The notes under the pieces: generated by a model
The model's database searches: none
The model's input: the letters and a program-made list of their open reading frames with translations, nothing else
What the model was told of the DNA's origin: nothing
Assembly (NCBI RefSeq): GCF_001676725.1
Contig: NZ_CP016172.1
Span: 4,278,001-4,342,000, forward strand
DNA from: Bordetella flabilis
GTDB taxonomy: Bacteria; Pseudomonadota; Gammaproteobacteria; Burkholderiales; Burkholderiaceae_B
Direction: 5' to 3'
DNA: 64,000 bases
Position numbers and translations under genes: made by a program
Shown: in pieces, positions 23,803 through 32,394 of the stretch
How the letters are laid out: each line of letters starts with the position of its first letter
Position numbering within the stretch: position 1 is the first letter of the stretch

Positions 23803-23831
23803 CTAAGTCACTGATACTGCTTCACAAATTC

Positions 23832-23908
23832 TGGCGCGCCCGGCAGGATTCGAACCCACGACCCCTTGGTTCGTAGCCAAGTACTCTATCCAACTGAGCT
23901 ACGGGCGC
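23832..23908 (-). tRNA. tRNA-Arg (anticodon ACG), likely prophage attachment site
   Basis: The minus strand folds as a full cloverleaf: acceptor GCGCCCG with CGGGCGC, anticodon loop CTACGAA, T-loop TTCGAAT, discriminator G and encoded CCA (23834-23832). Its 3' end faces the integrase, so the att core is probably in the T-arm to acceptor region and was restored on integration. Confidence 0.97.
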
Positions 23909-24078
23909 TTTGGTAAAGAGGCAAGATTCTAGCACAAAAATCTTGATCTTCAAGTCCCCCGCTGTATGGGCCTCCGTCAGGGAACGGCGTGCCAGCAGGG
24001 CTAGGAAGACCGTGACTATAGCAGAAACCCGGCACGCCGTCGTCGGCACGGTAGGCCGGACCACGGTTGCGGGCTGGG

Positions 24079-25239
24079 TCATTTCGTCGTCCCGCGACGC
24101 CGTCCGCCGGGATCCCGCGGACGGGGCGGCGCCGCCCGGGAGCCCTGTGGTCGCCGGCCTCCCGCAAGCCCCCTTGGTCCCTTTCGCCCCTTTGGTTCCT
24201 TTTGCCCCTTTAGTTCCTTTTGCCCCTTTAGTTCCTTTTGCCCCTTTGGTTCCTTTGGCTCCTTTGGTTCCTCGGACGTCTTTGGCGGTTTGCCGGTTTC
24301 CGCCGCCGAGGCGCCCGGCCGCGCGGAGTCCCGACCCGGGCCACCGGCCGCCCCACCCTGCGACACCTGGCTGAAGTAGAGCTTGATGGCGTCGGTGAAC
24401 GTGGCGCGGCTATGGCCGGCGCGTTCGAGCAGCCCCACCCGGCGCTGGATATCGACGTCCCCCAGCGGAATGACCCGCAAGGCCCGGTCCTCGGCCCATG
24501 CCACATTGGCCAGGCGTGGCACGATGGACACGCCAAAGCCATGCCGCACCAGCTCCACGATGGCCTCCACGGAGTTGAGCTCCATGCTGTCCCGGACCTG
24601 CACGCGGAGCCGGTCCAGCACTTCCTGGACCAGATTGCCCGTCCAGGTGTTGCGGTCGAAGCGCATGAAGGGCGATTCCGCCAGCACCGCGTCGATGCCT
24701 GCCGCCAGCCGGAAATGCGGCTTGCGGGGCACGATGAGGATCATGGGTTCCGTATAGAGCGGGGTCCACAGCAGGTTGGACGACAGGGGCCGCGGCGACT
24801 GCGTCACGATGGCGGCGTCCAGTTCGCCGCGTTCCACGCGCAGCGCGAAATCGCTGGAAAGGCCGGCGAACAGCCTTACGTCCAGCCTGGGATAACGTTG
24901 CCGCACCGTCCACAAGGCGTCGGCGAAGGCGCCCATCAGGGCCGACACCAGGGCGCCGATGACGACCGTCCCGGCCATGCCATCGCCGCCGGCCTCCGCC
25001 CCGAGCGAGTCGTAGCGCCGCACGATGTCGGCGATCTCCGGCACCAGCGCCCGGCCCGCCGGGTTCAACACGGCGGCCCGTGCGCTGCGATCGAAGAGCT
25101 GGCAGTTCAGGTTTTCTTCCAGGGCGCGTATCTGTAGTCCGACGGCTGCCGGCGTCAGGCCGATGTGCTTGCCGGCGGCGGCGAACGTGCCGTGGCGGGC
25201 CACCGCAAGGAAGGTTTTCAGCGTGCGTATGGACGACAT
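24079..25239 (-). CDS. LysR-family regulator with a repeat-encoded basic tail
   Basis: A 386-residue regulator. Residues 1-60 are the LysR helix-turn-helix (TFLAVARHGTFAAAGKHIGLTPAAVGLQIRALEENL). Residues about 90-295 are the effector domain, with IVTQSPRPLSS and SVEAIVELVRHGFGVSIVP. A usual LysR protein ends near residue 300; here about 85 extra residues follow, rich in Lys/Gly/Pro/Glu with the hexapeptide KGQKEL repeated. ATG 25239 starts the conserved domain. It is divergent from a Bug receptor operon, the likely target. Confidence 0.9.
   Translation of the reverse strand: MSSIRTLKTFLAVARHGTFAAAGKHIGLTPAAVGLQIRALEENLNCQLFDRSARAAVLNPAGRALVPEIADIVRRYDSLGAEAGGDGMAGTVVIGALVSALMGAFADALWTVRQRYPRLDVRLFAGLSSDFALRVERGELDAAIVTQSPRPLSSNLLWTPLYTEPMILIVPRKPHFRLAAGIDAVLAESPFMRFDRNTWTGNLVQEVLDRLRVQVRDSMELNSVEAIVELVRHGFGVSIVPRLANVAWAEDRALRVIPLGDVDIQRRVGLLERAGHSRATFTDAIKLYFSQVSQGGAAGGPGRDSARPGASAAETGKPPKTSEEPKEPKEPKGQKELKGQKELKGQKEPKGRKGPRGLAGGRRPQGSRAAPPRPRDPGGRRRGTTK
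24169..24273. repeat. 18-bp minisatellite in the LysR gene 3' region
   Basis: Units of 18 bp begin at 24187, 24205, 24223 and 24241; the second and third are identical (CCCCTTTAGTTCCTTTTG) and the others differ by one or two bases, with degenerate units on both sides. Each unit encodes six residues, so changes in copy number stay in frame. Confidence 0.9.
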
Positions 25240-25434
25240 GGGGGAGCCTGGATCAATGAACGAATCCTTTCGCTGGACCGAAGAATTACTAGCTTTTACT
25301 TTATAGACCGAAACTGAACAATGGGGCGGGCCTCCTTGCCGCAGCGCACGGCGGGCGCGGCCCGCACAACAACAGCCATAACAGCCGACGCGTCGCGCCC
25401 TGTGGCGACGACACGCACCATCGGAGGAGACCGC

Positions 25435-26472
25435 ATGGAACCCACCCCTGTACGCGTTTCGCGACCTCGGGCAGCCGCCCGCCGCCCTATCGCTCGGGTC
25501 TTGCTGGCCTTTGCAGCGAGCATCTCCTGTAGTGCGCCCTTGCATGCCCAAGGCTCGGACGCCGCCTACCCGGACCGTCCCATTACCGTGGTGGTGCCCT
25601 TCAGCGCGGGCGGCGATGCCGATCTGGCGGCACGCAATCTGGCCAAGGCAGCGCACGGCATACTGCCGCAGCCCCTGGTGGTCCTGAACAAGGGAGGCGC
25701 GAACGGCGCCATCGGCTCGCAGTACGTGCGCGAAGCGGCGCCGGATGGCTACACCCTGCTGTTGGCGCGCGTCGGGCCCCAGGCTATCCTGCCTGCCCTG
25801 CAGCCCAGCCTGAAGTACAAGTGGAACGACTTCACGCCGCTGGGCCTGCTCGACCTGAACCCCATGGTCTGCGTCGTCAATGGCGACGCCCCCTACCGCA
25901 CGCTGCGCGATCTGCTGGACGCCATCAAGGCCCAACCGGGCAAACTGAACTACAGCACTTCCGGCCCGGCGACCGCGCTGAACCTCGCTACGCAGGTGCT
26001 GCTGGATGCAGCGGGCCTGCCGCGACATGCCGCCGCCGAAATCGTCTACAAGGGCGGTGGCGAGGCGACCGCGGCCGTCCTGTCCAAGGAAGTGCAATTC
26101 AGTTGCAACAACGTCACGGCCTTGATCGGCAATGTGAAGGCGGGGCGGCTGCGTGCGCTGGTGACGACGACCGCCAGGCCGCTGACGGAGCTGCCGGACG
26201 TGCCCACGGCCCGCCAGGCCGGTTTCCCGCAACTGGAACGGGTCAACGGCTGGAGCGCGCTGTACGGCCCGCCGGGGATGCCGCGCCCGCTGGTGGAACG
26301 CTGGGCCAATCTGCTGGGCCGGCTCGCCGAAGACAAGGACTGGGTGGCCGGGGTGCAGAATATCGGTTCGATACCGAATATCCTGTCGCCCGGCGACACG
26401 ACGCAATTCGTGTCGGAGCAGTACCGCATGTTCAGCGACCTCGGCACCAAGCTCGGCATACAGATCAAATAA
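25435..26472 (+). CDS. Bug-type tripartite tricarboxylate transporter binding protein
   Basis: A 345-residue periplasmic binding protein. An Arg-rich N-terminus, hydrophobic core (ARVLLAFAASISC) and LHAQ cleavage region form a signal peptide. YPDRPITVVVPFSAGGDADLAAR and GANGAIGSQYVREAAPDGYTLL are Bug signatures. ATG 25435 has GGAGGAG upstream. No TctA/TctB membrane genes are near, as is common for Bordetella 'orphan' Bug proteins. It is divergent from LysR and followed by a ThDP enzyme, so it may bind that enzyme's substrate. Confidence 0.92.
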   Translation: MEPTPVRVSRPRAAARRPIARVLLAFAASISCSAPLHAQGSDAAYPDRPITVVVPFSAGGDADLAARNLAKAAHGILPQPLVVLNKGGANGAIGSQYVREAAPDGYTLLLARVGPQAILPALQPSLKYKWNDFTPLGLLDLNPMVCVVNGDAPYRTLRDLLDAIKAQPGKLNYSTSGPATALNLATQVLLDAAGLPRHAAAEIVYKGGGEATAAVLSKEVQFSCNNVTALIGNVKAGRLRALVTTTARPLTELPDVPTARQAGFPQLERVNGWSALYGPPGMPRPLVERWANLLGRLAEDKDWVAGVQNIGSIPNILSPGDTTQFVSEQYRMFSDLGTKLGIQIK

Positions 26473-26525
26473 GCCGGTGACTGCGCCGCGACGCCCGCCA
26501 CCGATCACAGGAGGAAAACCGCATC

Positions 26526-28178
26526 ATGACCCGATCCCGCAACGGCGCCGACGCGCTGGTACAGACTCTCGCCAGTGCCGGCGTCAAACGCATCTTCACG
26601 CTGTCGGGCAACCACATCATGCCGGTGTTCAACGCCTGCCTGGACGCCGATATCCAGTTGGTCCACGTCAGGCACGAAGGGGCCGCGGTGCACATGGCCG
26701 ACGCCTGGGCGCGCCTGACCGGCGAGATCGGCGTCGCCATGGTCACCGGCGGCCCCGGACATGCCAATGCCGTGTCCGCGCTCTACACGGCGCAGATGGC
26801 CGAGGCGCCGGTATTGCTGCTGTCCGGGCATGCCCCGAACGGCCAGCTCGGCATGGGCGCCTTCCAGGAGATGCGACAGGCCGAGGTGGCGGCGCCGCTG
26901 ACGAAATGGTCGGGCACGGTGGCCAGCGCGGATCGCATGGCGCTGGAGGTGGGCACGGCGATCCGTATCGCCCGTTCGGGCCGCCCCGGGCCGGTGAGCC
27001 TGGGCCTGCCCACGGACGCCCTGGAGTCCGCCTGCGCCGCGCCGGCCGATGCGCCGCAGTCCTTCGATGCGATCGCGCAGGCCCTTGCGCCCGAGGTGGC
27101 GGCGTCGCTGCTGCGCCGGCTGCAAGCGGCGCAACGGCCGCTTATCCTGACCGGTCCGGCGGCGATGATGGGTGCGGCGCGGGACCGTGCGCGCGAACTG
27201 GAAGCCGCCTGCGGTATCGCTGTCATCGGCATGGAAAGCCCGCGCGGCATCGGCGATCCCGCTCTCGGCGCCTATGCCCAGGTGCTGGCGCAGGCCGACT
27301 GCATCCTGCTGCTGGGCAAGCGCCTGGACTTCACGCTGAAGTTCGGCAAGGCACCGGCTCTGGCGGCGGATTGCGTATTCCTGCAGGTGGATGCCGAAGC
27401 CGCGGAATTCGAACGCACCCGCCGCGCTGTCGGCCCGCGACTGCTGGAATGCGCGCTGGCCGATACCCGTTCGGCGCTGCAGGCGCTGATCCAGGCCGCG
27501 GCCCCGACAGGCGGACGGCACGACGCCTGGACGCGCGACGTGCACGATGCCGTGGCCTACCGGCCGGCCGACTGGCAGACGGCAAGCTCGTCGATGCCGG
27601 ACCGCATGCATCCCGTGCAGGCGCTTGCGCCGCTGCAGCGCCTGCTGGACAGCGACCCGGATTCCGTGCTGATTTGCGACGGCGGAGAAATCGGCCAGTG
27701 GGCCCAGGCCTGCCTCAGCGCGCCGACCCGCGTCATCAACGGCGTCGCCGGCTCCATCGGCGCCGCGCTGCCTTTTGCGCTGGCCGCGCGCATGGCGCGG
27801 CCGCATGCGCCGGTGGTTACGGTGATGGGCGACGGCACCTTCGGCTTCCACACGGCTGAGATCGACACGGCCGTGCGCTACAAGCTGCCCTTCATCGCCG
27901 TGGTCGGCAATGACGCGCGCTGGAACGCGGAATACCAGATCCAGCTGCGCGACTACGGGCCGGACCGCCTCATCGGCTGCGAACTGCTGCCCGCCCGCTA
28001 TGACGCCGTGACCGCGGCCTTCGGCGGCTTCGGCCGGCAGGTCACGGATCCGCGACAGGTGGCGGCCGCGGTGGATGAAGCGCGTCGTTCGGGCCTGCCC
28101 GCGTGCCTGAACATCATGATCGAGGGACTGGCCGCGCCCAACATAAGCCGTCCGTCCGCCACGCCAGCCACGGCCTGA
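26526..28178 (+). CDS. Thiamine diphosphate enzyme of the acetolactate synthase family
   Basis: A 550-residue ThDP enzyme with the usual Pyr, central and PP domains. Glu51 in RHEGAAVHMADAWAR is the cofactor-activating glutamate; GDGTFGF (435-441) to Asn462-Asp463 is the Mg-ThDP motif. Substrate is not predictable: relatives include acetolactate synthase, 2-oxo acid decarboxylases and sulfoacetaldehyde acetyltransferase. No small regulatory ALS subunit gene is near, which argues against a biosynthetic role. GGAGGAAA precedes the ATG. Confidence 0.88.
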   Translation: MTRSRNGADALVQTLASAGVKRIFTLSGNHIMPVFNACLDADIQLVHVRHEGAAVHMADAWARLTGEIGVAMVTGGPGHANAVSALYTAQMAEAPVLLLSGHAPNGQLGMGAFQEMRQAEVAAPLTKWSGTVASADRMALEVGTAIRIARSGRPGPVSLGLPTDALESACAAPADAPQSFDAIAQALAPEVAASLLRRLQAAQRPLILTGPAAMMGAARDRARELEAACGIAVIGMESPRGIGDPALGAYAQVLAQADCILLLGKRLDFTLKFGKAPALAADCVFLQVDAEAAEFERTRRAVGPRLLECALADTRSALQALIQAAAPTGGRHDAWTRDVHDAVAYRPADWQTASSSMPDRMHPVQALAPLQRLLDSDPDSVLICDGGEIGQWAQACLSAPTRVINGVAGSIGAALPFALAARMARPHAPVVTVMGDGTFGFHTAEIDTAVRYKLPFIAVVGNDARWNAEYQIQLRDYGPDRLIGCELLPARYDAVTAAFGGFGRQVTDPRQVAAAVDEARRSGLPACLNIMIEGLAAPNISRPSATPATA

Positions 28179-28203
28179 ACCGCAGCACGAGGACGCCCTG
28201 GCG

Positions 28204-28986
28204 ATGTGGAATTTCCTGGTGGTGCATCTGGGGCCCGCGGCCACGGGTATCGGGCCGCTGGCCCTGCTGGGGGCCGGGGCGGCGATCGCCATGGCCTATA
28301 CGATCTTCGGCATGACGGGCTTCGGATCGGCGATCGTGGCCATGCCCATGCTGACCCAGCTGATGCCGCTGCACCACGCGGTGCCCATCATGCTGATCTG
28401 CGACATGATCGGCGGCATGCTGGTGGGCGCCAGCAGCCGCAGCGCGGTGCATATGGCTGAACTGCGCCGCGTGGCGCCCTGGATGCTGCTCGGCATGCTG
28501 ATCGGCCTGGGACTGCTGATGTCGGTGCCGGAACGGCCGCTGTTGATCGTGCTGGGCGCGGGTGTCCTGCTGTATTCGCTGTGGCGGCTGCGCGCCAGCG
28601 ATATCTTCCGGCCGCTCGCCCCCGGCTGGGCCATCCCGCTGGGCATCAGCGGCGGCGGCTTTACAGCGATGTTCGGAACCGGAGGGCCGCTGTACACCAT
28701 CTATCTGGCCGGTCGGCTGCGCGATCGCAACGAACTGCGGGCGACGATCGGCACGCTGATCATGCTCACCGGCCTGACCCGGCTGGTCATGTTCACCGCC
28801 ACCGGCTTGCTGCTCGACCCCGCCGTCCTGGCGCTTGCCGCGTGGCTATTGCCTTGCAGCCTGGTGGGATTGCGATGCGGGACGTGGTTGCGTCACCGCG
28901 TCAAGCCGGCCTACATCGGGCGGCTGTTATGGACCGTGCTGATCATCGGCAGTGCGAGCCTGCTGGTACGGGCCCTCGCCGGTTGA
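28204..28986 (+). CDS. TSUP (TauE/SafE) family membrane exporter
   Basis: A 260-residue protein with about eight hydrophobic segments in two halves. FGMTGFGSAIVAMPML in the first half and GISGGGFTAMFGTGGPLYTIYL in the second are the duplicated TauE/SafE motifs. Family members move sulfite, sulfoacetate or other organic anions. It follows the ThDP gene by 25 bases and probably shares its transcript. Confidence 0.88.
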   Translation: MWNFLVVHLGPAATGIGPLALLGAGAAIAMAYTIFGMTGFGSAIVAMPMLTQLMPLHHAVPIMLICDMIGGMLVGASSRSAVHMAELRRVAPWMLLGMLIGLGLLMSVPERPLLIVLGAGVLLYSLWRLRASDIFRPLAPGWAIPLGISGGGFTAMFGTGGPLYTIYLAGRLRDRNELRATIGTLIMLTGLTRLVMFTATGLLLDPAVLALAAWLLPCSLVGLRCGTWLRHRVKPAYIGRLLWTVLIIGSASLLVRALAG

Positions 28987-29082
28987 GCGCAGGCCCGCCG
29001 CGACCGCCGAAGGCCCCGGATGCCGGGCGAAGCCGCGGCCCAAGCAGTCGCGTGACGAACCACGCCGGCCGCCCCGCGCAGT

Positions 29083-30819
29083 TCAGGCGGCATTCCTGAG
29101 CAGCGTTTCGCCCGGCGCGACGCGGGTGAAATGGACCGGCTCGCGCGTAATGTGCGTGGCGTCGTCCTGCCGGCGCACGACCGTATACGCCGAGCCGGCC
29201 AGTTCGCCGGCCTGCGGGAAGTCCTCGCGGAAATGCGCACCCCGCGAATCCTCGCGCGCGAGCGCCGCTTCGGTGATGACCTGGCTGACGGTAATCAGGC
29301 TGCGCAGGTTCAGCCAGTCATGCCAGGTCGGATTGAAGGCGCGCTCGCCACCGGCCACGCCGACGCCGGACAGGCGATCCTGCAACTGCGCCAGCGTGCC
29401 GCGCGCGCGCAACAGCCCCTGCGCATCGCGCATGATGCCGACATCGGTCCACATGCAGTCGTACAAGGCTTCCCGGATGGGATTCAGCGTTTGCGCAGGC
29501 CGCTGGAAAGGCGCCAGCGCGTCGCGGACGGCGACCTCGATGGCGTGCTCGTCGGCAATCTGCCAGGCGCCCTCGCGGCCCACCCATTCGGCCATGCTGT
29601 CGCCCGCGATGCCGCCGAACACCGTGGAGTTGGCCACGCCATTGCCGCCAAGGCGGTTGGCGCCATGCACGCCGCCCGTATCCTCGCCGGCGGCGAACAG
29701 CCCGCGCAATGCGGTGCGGCAATCGGGCTCGAAGACCACGCCGCCCATCATGTAATGCGCGGTCGGGACGACCTCCACCAGGCCGCCGGCCAGGTCGAAG
29801 CCACAGTCGGCACAGCGTTCGACCATGCCCTTGAACTGCTTGCGGACCTGGTCCACGCCAAGATGTTCCATCTGGATGTAGACGCCGCCATTCGGGGTGG
29901 TGCGGCCGGCGCGCATTTCCGCATAGATGCCGCGCGACACGATATCCCGCGTGGCGCGTTCGCCGCGCGGGTCATAGCGATGCATGAAGCGTTCTTTGTC
30001 GCCGTTCAGCAGGTAGCCGCCAGCGCCGCGCAGGCCCTCCTCCAGCACGGTCCCCGTCATCCGCGTCTCCGTCCCGGCCAGCAGGCCCGTGGGATGGAAC
30101 TGGACCATCTCCATGTCGCGCAAGGGCAGCCCCGCGGCCAGGGCCATGGCCAGGCCGTCGCAGCTCTTGTCGCCGGACGGCGTGTGGTACTTGTACATGG
30201 TCGGTCCGCCGCCGGTCGCCAGCAGGACGGCTTGCGCCTGCACGAAAACGAATTCGCCACTGCGCACGTCCACCATCAGCACGCCCGCCAGCGCCTGTCC
30301 ATCCGCCGTCTTGATCAGCGCCAGCGCGCGATGCTCTTCCAGCCGCCCGATGCCGCGGCGCCATACCTGTTCGGACAGGCGGTTGATGATCTCGATGCCG
30401 GTCAGGTCGCCCTTGTGCACCGTGCGGTCGAAGGTCTGCCCGGCGAAGGCTTTCTGGTGCACGGTGCCGTCCGGATTGCGGTCGAAGAAACACCCCAGTT
30501 CGTTTTCCAGTTCATGGATGCGTTCGATGGCGGTACTGACCAGGGTCCATGCCAGGTCCTGGTTCGACAGCCATTTGCTGCCTTCGATGGTATCCATGAA
30601 GTGCCGCTCTACCGAGTCGCCCGGCGCCAGCGCCACGTTATAGCCGCCCTGTACCATGCGCGTGCAGCCGCACTTGCCCAGCAGGCCCTTGACCGCCACC
30701 GTGATGGACAGCCCGGGGGCGCGCTGGTGCGCATGCAGGGCCGCGAACAACCCGGCACCGCCGGCGCCCAGGATCAGGATATCGGTCTTCATCCGCTTGA
30801 TCGGTACGGCCGGACTCAT
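29083..30819 (-). CDS. Fumarate reductase/succinate dehydrogenase-type flavoprotein, lacking the FAD-linking His
   Basis: A 578-residue flavoprotein. ILILGAGGAGL binds FAD; FHPTGL, the EEGLRGAGGYL loop, AHYMMGG and GANRLGGNG carry the substrate-site residues of SdhA/FrdA/aspartate oxidase enzymes. At the place where SdhA/FrdA have the covalent FAD His (S-H-T), this protein has Gly-Cys-Thr (Cys52). So the flavin is probably non-covalent, which in E. coli FrdA variants impairs succinate oxidation. It is last in an operon with the iron-sulfur and anchor subunits; the ATG overlaps the preceding stop (ATGA). Confidence 0.85.
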   Translation of the reverse strand: MSPAVPIKRMKTDILILGAGGAGLFAALHAHQRAPGLSITVAVKGLLGKCGCTRMVQGGYNVALAPGDSVERHFMDTIEGSKWLSNQDLAWTLVSTAIERIHELENELGCFFDRNPDGTVHQKAFAGQTFDRTVHKGDLTGIEIINRLSEQVWRRGIGRLEEHRALALIKTADGQALAGVLMVDVRSGEFVFVQAQAVLLATGGGPTMYKYHTPSGDKSCDGLAMALAAGLPLRDMEMVQFHPTGLLAGTETRMTGTVLEEGLRGAGGYLLNGDKERFMHRYDPRGERATRDIVSRGIYAEMRAGRTTPNGGVYIQMEHLGVDQVRKQFKGMVERCADCGFDLAGGLVEVVPTAHYMMGGVVFEPDCRTALRGLFAAGEDTGGVHGANRLGGNGVANSTVFGGIAGDSMAEWVGREGAWQIADEHAIEVAVRDALAPFQRPAQTLNPIREALYDCMWTDVGIMRDAQGLLRARGTLAQLQDRLSGVGVAGGERAFNPTWHDWLNLRSLITVSQVITEAALAREDSRGAHFREDFPQAGELAGSAYTVVRRQDDATHITREPVHFTRVAPGETLLRNAA

Positions 30820-31430
30820 GATGCGGCGACTCCGAGGCTGGCCAGCACGGCCGCGCGGCGATCCGCGGTGTCCTGCTTGACCGTGTCGTAGAGGCTGCCG
30901 CCATGGCTGTCCATGGCGACCAGCAAGGGACCGAAATCGCGTATGCGGAAGCGCCACAGCGATTCCGGGTTCAGGTCGTCCAGGTCGACATCCTCGATCC
31001 GCTCGATCCAGGTGGTCTCCAGCGCCGCCGTGCCGCCGATGATGGCCAGGTAGGCGCCGCCCAGTTCCCGGAAGGCGTCCTGGGACGCCTGGCGCAGCCC
31101 GCCCTTGCCGATGATCAGCCGCACGCCATACTGCGCCATGAGCGGTTGCGTGAAGCGCTCCATGCGGTCGGAGGTGGTCGTCCCGATGCAGACCGGCTGG
31201 TAGCCTGCCGGAAAGTCGTCGCTGACCGGGACCTTGCGTACATTGGGCGCCGTGTGGATGACCGCGTGCCCGTTCAAGTCCAGGCGCGTGGTACGCCCAC
31301 GATCGAACATATGGATTTGCGTCGCGTCGCGGATGCCGTAGAGCGTGCGTTGCAAGGTCACCGTATCGTTCACGCGCAGTTGGCGGACCTGCGCCTCGGT
31401 GATGGGCATGCTGAGTTCATGATGGGCCAT
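30816..31430 (-). CDS. Class I fumarase / L(+)-tartrate dehydratase, beta subunit
   Basis: A 204-residue subunit matching TtdB-type C-terminal fumarase domains: LRVNDTVTLQRTLYGIRDATQ at the N-terminus, DDFPAGYQPVCIGTTTSDRM, and the LIIGKGGLRQ loop. It forms the second half of the iron-sulfur hydro-lyase with the preceding gene, whose stop is 2 bases before ATG 31430. Fumarate hydration and tartrate dehydration cannot be told apart here; a neighbouring fumarate reductase-like enzyme favours fumarate. Confidence 0.88.
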   Translation of the reverse strand: MAHHELSMPITEAQVRQLRVNDTVTLQRTLYGIRDATQIHMFDRGRTTRLDLNGHAVIHTAPNVRKVPVSDDFPAGYQPVCIGTTTSDRMERFTQPLMAQYGVRLIIGKGGLRQASQDAFRELGGAYLAIIGGTAALETTWIERIEDVDLDDLNPESLWRFRIRDFGPLLVAMDSHGGSLYDTVKQDTADRRAAVLASLGVAAS

Positions 31431-31432
31431 GG

Positions 31433-32308
31433 TCAGAATCCGTAGGCGGTGCCCTGGGGCGTGAAGACCGCGCGCGAGCGGCGCGCCGAATGGCATTGCA
31501 TGTTCACGGCGACCGGGTTCATGGTGATGTGCGTGGCCGCCAGCTCGATATGCACGGCAAAGGCGGTGCCATCGCCGCCCAGGCCCTGCGGCCCGACGCC
31601 CAGTTGGTTGACGGCCTCGGACAAGGCGGCTTCCAGGGCGGCGCCCTCCGGGTCCTCGCAATGGCTGCCCAGGGGCCGGGTGGCGGCGCGCTTGGCCAGC
31701 GCCACGCACAGGTCGGACGTGCCGCCCACCCCTACCCCAACGATGGTCGGCGGACAGGTCTTGCCGCCGGCGGCGATGACGCAGTCCACGACGAAAGTCT
31801 TGATGGCGTCCACGCCTTCGGCCGGCACCGCCATCTTCAGGAAGGAATTATTCTCCGAGCCGCTGCCCTTGGGGATCATCTCGATGGACAGCCGCTCGGG
31901 CGTGTCGTCGAAGTCGATGTGGATCACCGGCACCTCGATGCCGCATGACGTATGGTTATTGCGGCGCGTCAGCGGATGCACCACCGATGAACGCAGCGGG
32001 TGTTCCCGCGTGGCCCGTTCGCAGCCCTTGCGGATGGCCTCTTTCAGGGCATGGCCGTCCACATCCACGTCGCGCCCGATGGAGACGTTGTAGATCGGTA
32101 TCCCCGTGTCCTGGCACAGCAGGTTGTCGTTGTCCTCCGCCACACGGATATTGGTACGCATGGTCTCAAGCACGCCGCGGGCGACTTCGGAGCGCTCGCG
32201 CGAGGCCAGGGTGTCGATGCCCTGCTTGATATCGGGCGGCAGCATCTTGAGCGCGCGGATGTAGAGTGCTTTGGCGGCTTCTTCGACCGCCGCGAGGTCT
32301 GGCTTCAT
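31433..32308 (-). CDS. Class I fumarase / L(+)-tartrate dehydratase, alpha subunit
   Basis: A 291-residue catalytic subunit with the oxygen-sensitive 4Fe-4S cluster. Probable ligands are Cys65 (LLCQDTG), Cys122 (TSCGIE) and Cys185 (GKTCPP). MIPKGSGSENNS is the conserved substrate loop. ATG 32308 has GGAG 8 bases upstream; the open frame further up is not coding-like. It follows a Bug receptor gene and precedes the beta subunit. Confidence 0.9.
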   Translation of the reverse strand: MKPDLAAVEEAAKALYIRALKMLPPDIKQGIDTLASRERSEVARGVLETMRTNIRVAEDNDNLLCQDTGIPIYNVSIGRDVDVDGHALKEAIRKGCERATREHPLRSSVVHPLTRRNNHTSCGIEVPVIHIDFDDTPERLSIEMIPKGSGSENNSFLKMAVPAEGVDAIKTFVVDCVIAAGGKTCPPTIVGVGVGGTSDLCVALAKRAATRPLGSHCEDPEGAALEAALSEAVNQLGVGPQGLGGDGTAFAVHIELAATHITMNPVAVNMQCHSARRSRAVFTPQGTAYGF

Positions 32309-32341
32309 GCGTATTTCTCCGGTTACGGTACGGTGCGTGCG

Positions 32342-32391
32342 GCCATGGCCTGGCCCGGACAGGGGCCGGGCCGCACCGCCATGGCCTGGCC
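32342..32391. repeat. Hairpin and direct repeat between Bug and fumarase genes
   Basis: GCCATGGCCTGGCC occurs at 32342-32355 and again at 32378-32391, and GGCCCGG/CCGGGCC (32352-32358 with 32366-32372) forms a stem between them. It may adjust mRNA stability between the Bug and fumarase cistrons. Confidence 0.5.
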
Positions 32392-32394
32392 GGC

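Larger units (their letters stand above)
1..23831. mobile_element. Prophage, integrase-proximal part (lambdoid, HK97-type head)
   Basis: A continuous phage gene set runs from the left edge to the integrase, which ends 51 bases before the 3' end of a tRNA-Arg gene. Late structural genes read leftward, the repressor and early genes rightward, with a lambda-like immunity region near 12 kb. No gene in this part looks interrupted. The left end of the prophage, with most tail genes and lysis genes, lies outside the window, so completeness and the second att site cannot be judged. The right boundary is inferred from integrase and tRNA adjacency. Confidence 0.93.

Noticed and set aside
24169..24273. 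CRISPR array
   Set aside because: Units are directly adjacent 18-bp repeats without spacers and are in frame within a LysR gene.
25240..26508. N-terminal extension of the LysR frame to 809 residues
   Set aside because: The extension runs antisense through the Bug receptor gene; the LysR domain starts at ATG 25239.
26505..28292. 595-residue minus-strand frame opposite the ThDP enzyme
   Set aside because: Composition is His/Arg/Gly-rich and lacks domains; the plus strand has the ThDP motif and catalytic Glu.
29131..30891. 586-residue plus-strand frame opposite the flavoprotein
   Set aside because: Antisense shadow; the minus strand holds FAD and substrate motifs in order.
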